From positions 1-13,218 of the forward strand of contig JAKFDK010000110.1 in NCBI GenBank assembly GCA_036676195.1: a DNA stretch of 13,218 bases. Direction: 5' to 3'. The notes beneath the pieces were generated by a model. The model saw only the letters and a program-made list of their open reading frames with translations, did not search any database and had not been told where the DNA came from. Each line of letters begins with the position of its first letter. The stretch's first letter is position 1. The DNA comes from JAKFDK01 sp036676195. Its GTDB lineage: Bacteria; Bacillota; Sulfobacillia; Symbiobacteriales; ZC4RG38. A program made the position numbers and the translations under genes. This document shows, piece after piece, positions 1 through 6,044 of this stretch.

Positions 1-528
1 CGGCAGTTGTTTCTGGCTGGGACGGTGTTTCAGGAAAACTACCACGGCCTTCAAGCTCCTATTATCGTCCGGCTATTGGAAGGCCGGGGGCCAATCGTAC
101 TGGGGTTTGAGGATATACAGGTTGTGTATTCCACTATCGATCGCATCCTGCGTGGGGGCAGGAACTGGACTGAGGTCCAGCGGGTGCCGACGGCGAATAG
201 GCAGTTTTACCAGAACCTGCGCCGTGTCAAGTATCCACTTCTGCAACGGATATCTCCCCTGCTGAATGCGGTTATCGAAATCAAGGGGGCAGAACTGTAT
301 GGGGAAATGTACGAGACGATCTGTACGGCCGGACAGTCGGCCCAGGACCTGATCATCGCTGCGATTGCTCTGAAGAACGGACGGATGCGGGTGACCCCCG
401 AGGATGCCATTGAAGGGGCCTGGGCCTGGGTGAAACTGTTCGATGTTGACCTGCGTTCGCTGCCGCTGGTGGTGCGTAAGGGCCGTTCCGGCTGCGAGCA
501 ACCGGAACCTGCAGGCCGGGAGGCGTAG
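1..528 (+). CDS. Unidentified protein, C-terminal part (5' end outside window)
   Basis: The reading frame is open from the first base of the window to a TAG stop at 526-528, so about 175 C-terminal residues are visible. The first in-window start-like codon is a TTG at 7 with no ribosome binding site, so the gene most likely begins upstream. I do not recognise the family. The visible part looks soluble, mixed helix and strand, with no membrane segment, no Cys/His metal cluster and no recognisable C-terminal helix-turn-helix of the Fis type. The last ~15 residues are charged and Pro/Gly rich, like a disordered tail. An intrinsic terminator follows about 60 bases downstream, so this gene ends its own transcription unit and is probably not part of the sigma-54 operon. 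It could be a regulator of that operon by position, but nothing in the visible residues shows this. Confidence 0.6.
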   Translation, partial: RQLFLAGTVFQENYHGLQAPIIVRLLEGRGPIVLGFEDIQVVYSTIDRILRGGRNWTEVQRVPTANRQFYQNLRRVKYPLLQRISPLLNAVIEIKGAELYGEMYETICTAGQSAQDLIIAAIALKNGRMRVTPEDAIEGAWAWVKLFDVDLRSLPLVVRKGRSGCEQPEPAGREA

Positions 529-536
529 AACGGTTC
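485..536. promoter_or_regulatory. Possible upstream activator site (inverted half-sites)
   Basis: GTTCCGG at 485-491 is repeated in inverted form as CCGGAAC at 502-508 with a 10-base spacer, and a further short dyad GAAC-G-GTTC lies at 528-536. These lie roughly 130-180 bases upstream of the expected start of transcription from the sigma-54 promoter at 641-656, the distance range at which enhancer-binding proteins usually sit. The first dyad is inside the end of the upstream coding region, so codon constraints could produce it by chance. This is a candidate only. Confidence 0.22.
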
Positions 537-586
537 TGGTGAGTGCGATGATTTCACAACCGCACAGCGGAATGCAGAATTGCAAC

Positions 587-623
587 AACAGCGCCTGGGT
601 GGTCAAGCCCCGGGCGCTGTTTT
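587..623 (+). terminator. Intrinsic terminator of the upstream gene
   Basis: A 13-base left arm at 587-599 pairs with 609-621 (one G-U wobble) around a 9-base loop, and the right arm runs into TTTT at 620-623. This is a classic GC-rich stem with a short U tract. It ends transcription from the gene stopping at 528 and isolates the sigma-54 operon that starts just downstream. The same dyad could alternatively bind a regulator, but the U tract favours a terminator. Confidence 0.75.
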
Positions 624-640
624 CACAGGCTTCCCGGGCC

Positions 641-656
641 TGGCACAGTTATTGCT
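641..656 (+). promoter_or_regulatory. Sigma-54 (-24/-12) promoter of the operon
   Basis: TGGCAC at 641-646, five bases, then TTGCT at 652-656 matches the sigma-54 consensus TGGCAC-N5-TTGCW with GG and GC in the invariant positions and correct spacing. It is preceded by C, also as in the consensus. Transcription would start near base 666-668, leaving a leader of about 50 bases before the ATG at 718. It lies between the terminator at 587-623 and the first UbiD gene, exactly where an operon promoter is expected. Sigma-54 promoters need an AAA+ enhancer-binding activator, which is not in this window. Confidence 0.75.
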
Positions 657-701
657 GAAGCGCGAGGATATCCGGCCAACGGGGTCTGAGCCATGCCAAC
701 C

Positions 702-710
702 AAAGGGGAG
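702..710 (+). promoter_or_regulatory. Ribosome binding site deciding the first UbiD start
   Basis: AAAGGGGAG ends seven bases before the ATG at 718. The open frame extends upstream to 580 in the same phase, but that extension runs through the terminator hairpin and the sigma-54 promoter, so the ATG at 718 is the start. Confidence 0.8.
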
Positions 711-717
711 AGAGTAC

Positions 718-2100
718 ATGACCGCCTGCTTGAGTGAGTTTCTGGCCCGTCTGGAACGGGAGCACCCCGAATCGGTGCTGCACGTGGCCCGCCCCATTGA
801 TGCGAACGCCTTTGCCGTTGCCGCCCTGGCCAAAAAGCTGGAAGATGCCGGGCAAAACCGCGTGCTGCTCCTGAACAACATCCCGGCGGTATCCGGAGCA
901 CCTTCAGAGTTTCCCCTGGCACTGAACCTGTTCCACAGCCGGCAGTTGTGCGCGCTGGCCCTGGGCTTGCCGGCCGAGCACTGGAAAACCGAGCTGACCG
1001 AGGCATTCGCCCGGCTGGAGCAGCAGCCCGGGACCTGTTCTGTGGTGGGAGCCGGACAGGCCCCCTGCCAGGAGGTGGTCCGCCGGGGCGATGAAGTGGA
1101 TCTGCGCGAACTGCCTGTGCCCATGTACCACGAAGAGGACGTGGGTCCGTATCTGGTGATGGCCAACATGATGCGGGCGCCCGGCGGGTTTTACGACAGT
1201 ACCATTACCAAAAACCTCATCCAGGGACCCCGGCAACTCAGCATTTCTGCCCATGGTCACCACCACCTGCGGCGGATCATCGGCGAATACGAGCAGGCCG
1301 ACAAGCCGGCCCCGGTGGTGATTGTGCTGTCCCATCACCCCGCCTTCTTCCTGGGGTCCTGCGCATTGACGCCTTACGGGAATGAGGATTATGGGACCAT
1401 TGCCGGATTTATGGGGGAGGGCGGGCTGCGGCTGACCCCCTCGGTGACCTGGGGTGAGGAGATTCTGGTGCCCGCCGATGCCGACATTGTCATTGAGGGT
1501 GAGGTCATCCCCCACCGGCGGGAGTACCAGAACCCATTCGGGGAGATTTCCGGGCATTATCAGGAACGCATGAAGGTACCGGTGGTGGAGGTCCGGGCCA
1601 TGACCTACCGGCGCGGGGCCGTCGCCCAGACCATCTTCCCGGGCCATCCTGACCACTGGAATCTGGGCGGAGTGCCCAAGGAGGGCAGCGTGTTCAACGC
1701 CATCCGGCGCGTGGCTCCCGGCGTGAAGGCCGTGCACCTGCCCTGGTCTGGCTGCAGCCGCTTTTCGGCCTACATCTCCCTGAAGAAGCGGGACCAGACG
1801 GACATCACCAAGGCCGCCATGGCCGCCTACATGGAGGTGCAGAACCTCAAGCTGTGTGTGCTGGTGGACGACGATGTCGATGTGTTCAACGAGCGGGAGG
1901 TGCTGTGGGCGGTGGCCACCCAGACTCGCTGGGAGCAAGATCTGCAGATTTTGAACCACGTGCAGGCCTTCCGCGGCTGGCTGGGGCATGCCGGGGCGGT
2001 GATTGACGCCACCAAGCCGGCCGACCCGGATTACCCGCACCGGAACCGGATTCCACAGTGGGCGCTCGATGCCATGGATCTGAGGACAGTGCTGGGCTGA
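718..2100 (+). CDS. UbiD-family (de)carboxylase paralog with altered active-site residues
   Basis: This 460-residue protein has the usual UbiD length and fold signatures: an N-terminal domain, the central prenyl-FMN domain, an IEGE-type strand at about 263-266, PFGE at 273-276, and the FPGHPDHWNLG/PKEG region leading into the C-terminal domain. Family members decarboxylate, or reversibly carboxylate, unsaturated or aromatic acids with prenylated FMN, Mn and K in the cytoplasm. Compared with fungal Fdc1 (numbering from memory), metal ligand N168 corresponds to D160, catalytic R173 to K165 and catalytic E277 to Q271. E276 (E282 of Fdc1), H183 (H191) and E223 (E233) appear kept. Three changes in the core suggest changed chemistry, a non-catalytic partner role for the neighbouring paralog, or a separate subfamily. 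It is the first gene after the sigma-54 promoter. Family assignment is firm; activity and substrate are unknown. Confidence 0.9.
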   Translation: MTACLSEFLARLEREHPESVLHVARPIDANAFAVAALAKKLEDAGQNRVLLLNNIPAVSGAPSEFPLALNLFHSRQLCALALGLPAEHWKTELTEAFARLEQQPGTCSVVGAGQAPCQEVVRRGDEVDLRELPVPMYHEEDVGPYLVMANMMRAPGGFYDSTITKNLIQGPRQLSISAHGHHHLRRIIGEYEQADKPAPVVIVLSHHPAFFLGSCALTPYGNEDYGTIAGFMGEGGLRLTPSVTWGEEILVPADADIVIEGEVIPHRREYQNPFGEISGHYQERMKVPVVEVRAMTYRRGAVAQTIFPGHPDHWNLGGVPKEGSVFNAIRRVAPGVKAVHLPWSGCSRFSAYISLKKRDQTDITKAAMAAYMEVQNLKLCVLVDDDVDVFNEREVLWAVATQTRWEQDLQILNHVQAFRGWLGHAGAVIDATKPADPDYPHRNRIPQWALDAMDLRTVLG

Positions 2101-2117
2101 CCCGGAATGGAACTTTT

Positions 2118-2150
2118 ATGTGCAAAGCATGCGTCGCAAACTTTGCATAT
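2118..2150. repeat. Inverted repeat with repeated GCAAA words between the two UbiD genes
   Basis: The arm at 2118-2127 pairs with 2141-2150 (TGCAAAG against CTTTGCA, ten positions with one G-T) around a 13-base spacer. GCAAA also recurs at 2136-2140 and 2157-2161. The 141-base gap holding it is the longest in the operon and is visibly more AT-rich than its surroundings. It could be an operator, a secondary promoter region or an mRNA hairpin. There is no U tract after it, and I see no convincing -35/-10 pair, only a weak TTGCAT at 2143. Confidence 0.4.
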
Positions 2151-2241
2151 GTGCTAGCAAATAGGGCTATGGGAACTCCGGCGGCTGGCTTGTATCCTCT
2201 AATCAGTAAACAGGTGGCCCAAGTGCTGAGGAGGGGATCGC

Positions 2242-3876
2242 GTGGCTATCGCCAAGGAAGCAGTTTTGCCCCGCCGGAGTTACAAGGACCTGCATGAGCA
2301 TCTGGAGGAACTGGAACGGCAGGGCTTATTGGTCCGGGTGCAGCGTGCCATGAAGAAGGAAACCGAGGTGCACCCCCTGGTGCGCTGGCAATACCGGGGT
2401 GGGATTCCTGAGGAAGAGCGCAAGGCATTTCTGTTCGAAAACGTCACCGACGTCAAAGGCAAGCAGTACAACTTCCGGGTAGCGGTGGCGGCACTGGCGG
2501 CCAACCCGGCTGTGTACGCAGCCGGCATGGGCTGCAAGGTGGAAGAGATCAGCGCCCAGTGGGAGAAGGCCTATAAGAACCCCGTTAACCCGATCTTGGT
2601 CGAGTCGGGTGTCTGCCAGGAGGAAGTGCACCAGGGCGAGGATCTGCTGGCCCACGGCGGCTTCAGCGAATTCCCGACACCAATTTCCACGCCGGGGTTT
2701 GACAACGCCCCCTATACCACCTGCACCCACTGGTTCACCCGGGACCCCGAGACGGGTATCCAGAACATTGGTAACTACCGCGGGCATATCAAGTCGCCAA
2801 CCCGCATCGGTTGCTTCCCCTGCGGCCTGGGCCAGGACATTCAGGTGCATATCGACAAGGCCCGCAAGATGGGGCTGAAGTACATAGACGCTGCGCTGGT
2901 GGTGGGAGCGCCGCCGGTGGTGTCTTACGCAGCCGTGCAGAAGGTGCCTTACGGCGTCGATGAACTGACGATGGCCGGCGGCCTGGCCGGTGAACCGATC
3001 CGGGTTGTCAAGTGCAAGACGGTGGATATCACGGTGCCCGCTGACGCCGAAATCGTCTTCGAGGGTCGGATTCCGGTCGACGTACTGGAGGCGGAAGGCC
3101 CCTTCGGCGAATCCCACGGCTACATGCATCCGCGGCAGTTCAATCCTTTCATGGAGCTGACCGCCGTCACCCACCGCAAGGACGCCATCTGGGTTTCCTT
3201 CATCAGCCAGGTCACGCCTTCAGAGTCCAGCGTCATCAAGAAGGTCGGCTATGGGCCGATGTTCGAGAAGTTCCTGCGCAACGACCTCAGCCTGAAGAGC
3301 GTGGTCCGGGTGGCCATGCACGAGCCGCTCACCAACCTGCGCAAGCTGATCGTGATTCAGTTCCGCAAGGGCGCCGCCGAATCAGATATCTGGCGGGCAC
3401 TGACGGCCTCCACCGTCTTCCACAAGGGCGTGGGCAAGTTCATCGTGGCGGTGGACGAGGACATCGACCCCGAGGATGCCACGGCCGTGTTCTGGGCCAT
3501 GTGCTACCGCTCAAAGCCGCACCAGGACGTGCAGATCATCCGGGGCCTGGAAAAGGGCCATGCGCCGCCCTTCAAGTACGGAGACGAGGTTGACGTGGCC
3601 AGCTTCCATGACCCGGCGGACGAATCGGCGATGCTGATCAATGCCGTGCTGAAGGAGCCCTATCCGCCCATTTCCCTGCCCGCCAGGGAGCATATGGAGC
3701 ATGCCAAGGAGATCTGGGAAGAACTTGGCCTGCCCAAGCTCACCCCGCAGCGGCCCTGGTACGGGTATTCCCTGGGTCAGTGGGACGCCGAACTGGAGGA
3801 AGAGGCCCGCCTGGCGGTGGAGGGCAACCATTACGTGACCGGCGCGAAGCTGAGCGAGCGCCGTCGCAAGGTATGA
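2242..3876 (+). CDS. UbiD-family (de)carboxylase with intact catalytic triad
   Basis: The 544-residue protein starts at a GTG placed five bases after a strong AGGAGGGG (2229-2236). It is a UbiD-family prenyl-FMN enzyme. The NIGNYR motif at 175-180 supplies the metal-ligand Asn (N175) and catalytic Arg (R180), E241 fits the third metal-ligand Glu, and EGPFGE at 285-290 supplies both catalytic Glu residues (E277 and E282 of Fdc1, numbering from memory). Where Fdc1 has Gln-His (190-191) this protein has Q198-D199, a possible metal-ligand change. It is longer than typical bacterial UbiD (about 490), mostly through a longer C-terminal tail. Expected role: reversible decarboxylation of an aromatic or alpha,beta-unsaturated acid, using prenyl-FMN from a UbiX enzyme encoded elsewhere. 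It is probably the active member of the pair, co-transcribed with the first. The substrate cannot be read from sequence. Confidence 0.93.
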   Translation: MAIAKEAVLPRRSYKDLHEHLEELERQGLLVRVQRAMKKETEVHPLVRWQYRGGIPEEERKAFLFENVTDVKGKQYNFRVAVAALAANPAVYAAGMGCKVEEISAQWEKAYKNPVNPILVESGVCQEEVHQGEDLLAHGGFSEFPTPISTPGFDNAPYTTCTHWFTRDPETGIQNIGNYRGHIKSPTRIGCFPCGLGQDIQVHIDKARKMGLKYIDAALVVGAPPVVSYAAVQKVPYGVDELTMAGGLAGEPIRVVKCKTVDITVPADAEIVFEGRIPVDVLEAEGPFGESHGYMHPRQFNPFMELTAVTHRKDAIWVSFISQVTPSESSVIKKVGYGPMFEKFLRNDLSLKSVVRVAMHEPLTNLRKLIVIQFRKGAAESDIWRALTASTVFHKGVGKFIVAVDEDIDPEDATAVFWAMCYRSKPHQDVQIIRGLEKGHAPPFKYGDEVDVASFHDPADESAMLINAVLKEPYPPISLPAREHMEHAKEIWEELGLPKLTPQRPWYGYSLGQWDAELEEEARLAVEGNHYVTGAKLSERRRKV

Positions 3877-3878
3877 TG

Positions 3879-3921
3879 AGTCGCCCGACGCCTGGCTTTA
3901 CCCGCCAGGCGTCGGGCGACT
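3879..3921. repeat. Perfect 18-bp palindrome between ubiD2 and hyuA
   Basis: Bases 3879-3896 are exactly complementary to 3904-3921, leaving a 7-base loop (3897-3903). The dyad starts two bases after the TGA of the second UbiD gene. No T tract follows on either strand, so it is not a standard Rho-independent terminator. It would fold into a very stable mRNA hairpin that could stabilise the upstream message, partly attenuate transcription into the hyu genes, or serve as a protein-binding dyad. Confidence 0.85.
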
Positions 3922-3953
3922 GTGCGCCGGAGAGCGGCTTCCTTCGCCAGATC

Positions 3954-3960
3954 GGGGGGA
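3954..3960 (+). promoter_or_regulatory. Ribosome binding site deciding the hyuA start
   Basis: GGGGGGA ends five bases before the ATG at 3966. The same frame stays open upstream to 3780, but that extension overlaps the end of the previous gene and the palindrome, and the family N-terminus begins right at 3966. Confidence 0.75.
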
Positions 3961-3965
3961 ACAAG

Positions 3966-6044
3966 ATGTCCCGGTATCGGGTGGCCGTAGATACAGGGGG
4001 TACATTCTCAGACTTTGTGATTCAGGACGTGCAGAGCGGCCGCTGGTCCATTATCAAGGTTCCTTCCACCCCGGCAGACCCCTCCCTGGCCATTGTGAGC
4101 GGCGTGCGGGAACTGCTGCAGTCGGGAATCCATGCCGGCGATGTTTGTTTCTTTTCACACGGTACCACCGTGGCCACCAATGCCCTGCTGGAGGGCAAAG
4201 GTGCCCGGGTTGGGCTCCTGGTTACAGAAGGCTTTTCGGCAACCTATCTGGTGGGGCACCAGGCGAGGGGCCATGGTGAGGCGCTGTTCGACCTGCTCTT
4301 TGAAAAGCCGATACCATTAGTTCCGCCCAGCCGCACGATGGAAGTACCCGAGCGGGTGGACAGTGCCGGGACGGTGGTCTGCCCGCTGGATCTGCAGGGG
4401 GCTGGCCGGGCGATCACGGCGGTCCGGGACGCCGGTGCCGAGGCCATTGCGATCTGCTTCTTGTTCTCGTTTCTGTACCCTGAGCATGAACGCCAGGTGA
4501 GGGCGCTTGCCGAGGAACTGGCCCCGGGTTGCTACATTACGGCCAGTGCCGATGTTCTGCCCCTGGTGCGCGAATACCCGCGCATGAGCACCACGGTTGT
4601 GAACGCTTACATCGGGCCGATTTTGGCCAAGTACATACGGCGCCTGGGCTCCGGTCTGGATGACGTGGGGGTCACGCCACCCCAGCGCTACATCATGCAA
4701 TCGAACGGCGGCACGGGCACCTTTGCACATACGGCGCGGCAAGCCGTGAGCACCGTTTTGTCCGGTCCGGCCGGGGGTGTGATGGCCGCGGTGGAACTGG
4801 GCCGAACGGCCGGTCTGCCGGACCTGATCACCTTTGACATGGGCGGCACAAGCTGTGATGTGGCCCTGATTCACGGGTTACAGCCCGGTCTGACCACCAA
4901 AGGTGCGGTCGCCGGCTGGGATGTGGCCGTGCCCATGCTGGATATTCACACCGTGAGTGCCGGCGGCGGCACCATTGCCCGGGTGGACACGCATGGTGTA
5001 CTGCGCGTGGGTCCTGACAGTGCCGGCGCTGATCCCGGCCCGGCGAGTTATGGCCTGGGCGGCCGCGAGGTAACGGTGACGGACTGCAACCTCTCCCTGG
5101 GCTTTTTGAGCAGTCGGCACCTGCTGGCCGGGCGAGTGCGCCTGAACCCGGACCTGGCGGCCGATGTGATTCAAAGGAATGTAGCGGCCCCCCTGGGGTT
5201 AGGGCTGCCGGAGGCGGCGGCCGGGGTGGTCCGCCTGGTCGAAGTGCAGATGGCGGAAGCGGTAAAGGCGATTTCCACGCGGCGGGGCTATGACGTGCGC
5301 GGCTTTACGCTGGTGGCTTTTGGCGGCGCCGGGCCGATTCACGCCGGGCGGGTGGCCCTGGAACTGGGGATTCCCCAGGTGCTGGTGCCGCCGGCGCCGG
5401 GGTGCAACAGTGCGCTTGGCCTGCTGATGACCGATGTCCGCCACGATTATGTACGTTCGCGGCTCAGTCCGCTGCGAACCCTGGCGCCTGCCGACGTGGC
5501 CGGTCTGTTCGGGGAACTGTTGGACGAAGCGGCCGCCACCCTGGCCGCTGAAGGTTTCACGCCTGACCAGATCGAGATGGAGCCTGCCCTGGACCTGCGC
5601 TATGCCGGTCAGGGGTATGAACTGACGGTGCCCGGCCTGGCGGCGCCTGCAGCGGCGGACCTGGCGGACCTGCGCACCCGGTTCGATTCGGCTCACCGGC
5701 AGGCATTCGGACACGCCGCACCGGAAGCGCCGGTTGAGGTGGTCAGTTACCGGCTCACCGCCTGGGGGCGGGTGCCGCGGGTGCCCCTGCCGCAGTTGCC
5801 GCCGGCACGGGAACCGGTGGCGGGGGCTGTGAAGGAGCGGCGGGCCGTCTATCTGCTGGAGTTTGGCCGGTATGTAGACTGTCCGGTCTACGACCGGGCC
5901 CGGCTGGCCCCAGGCCATGCATTCGCCGGCCCGGCGGTGGTGGAACAACTGGATGCGACGACGGTTGTCTATCCGGGCCAGCAGGCGACCGTGGACAGCA
6001 CCGGCAACCTGCTGATCAGAACACAGGGGGGGCCGGTAGCATGA
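3966..6044 (+). CDS. Hydantoinase/oxoprolinase family subunit A (ATPase subunit)
   Basis: The 692-residue protein has the full length expected for HyuA-type proteins (about 680-720). Its N-terminal ASKHA nucleotide-binding domain begins with DTGGTFSD at 9-16, the second phosphate loop DMGGTSCD starts at D291, and the SAGGGT loop lies at 331-336; the C-terminal part is the hydantoinase A domain. In N-methylhydantoinase, 5-oxoprolinase and the acetone/acetophenone carboxylases this subunit binds and hydrolyses ATP to activate the carbonyl substrate or bicarbonate. It overlaps hyuB by four bases (ATGA), as expected for a stoichiometric complex. There is no gene for a small third subunit like AcxC next to it. 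Placed among UbiD and alcohol dehydrogenase genes, an ATP-dependent carboxylase is at least as plausible as a hydantoinase; the sequence alone does not decide. Confidence 0.92.
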   Translation: MSRYRVAVDTGGTFSDFVIQDVQSGRWSIIKVPSTPADPSLAIVSGVRELLQSGIHAGDVCFFSHGTTVATNALLEGKGARVGLLVTEGFSATYLVGHQARGHGEALFDLLFEKPIPLVPPSRTMEVPERVDSAGTVVCPLDLQGAGRAITAVRDAGAEAIAICFLFSFLYPEHERQVRALAEELAPGCYITASADVLPLVREYPRMSTTVVNAYIGPILAKYIRRLGSGLDDVGVTPPQRYIMQSNGGTGTFAHTARQAVSTVLSGPAGGVMAAVELGRTAGLPDLITFDMGGTSCDVALIHGLQPGLTTKGAVAGWDVAVPMLDIHTVSAGGGTIARVDTHGVLRVGPDSAGADPGPASYGLGGREVTVTDCNLSLGFLSSRHLLAGRVRLNPDLAADVIQRNVAAPLGLGLPEAAAGVVRLVEVQMAEAVKAISTRRGYDVRGFTLVAFGGAGPIHAGRVALELGIPQVLVPPAPGCNSALGLLMTDVRHDYVRSRLSPLRTLAPADVAGLFGELLDEAAATLAAEGFTPDQIEMEPALDLRYAGQGYELTVPGLAAPAAADLADLRTRFDSAHRQAFGHAAPEAPVEVVSYRLTAWGRVPRVPLPQLPPAREPVAGAVKERRAVYLLEFGRYVDCPVYDRARLAPGHAFAGPAVVEQLDATTVVYPGQQATVDSTGNLLIRTQGGPVA

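Noticed and set aside
580..717. N-terminal extension of the first UbiD protein
   Set aside because: It would be translated from within the terminator hairpin and across the sigma-54 promoter, and family proteins begin near the ATG at 718, which has its own ribosome binding site.
904..2040. 378-codon open frame on the minus strand
   Set aside because: It is antisense to the first UbiD gene and His/Gly rich; a codon-bias shadow.
2058..2297. Small plus-strand open frame between the UbiD genes
   Set aside because: It overlaps both flanking genes in another frame, has no ribosome binding site and no recognisable product.
3879..3921. Palindrome as a Rho-independent terminator
   Set aside because: No T tract follows on either strand, and the downstream gene has no evident promoter of its own, so readthrough is expected.
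3780..3965. N-terminal extension of HyuA
   Set aside because: It overlaps the end of ubiD2 and the palindrome; the family N-terminus with the phosphate loop starts at 3966 after a good ribosome binding site.
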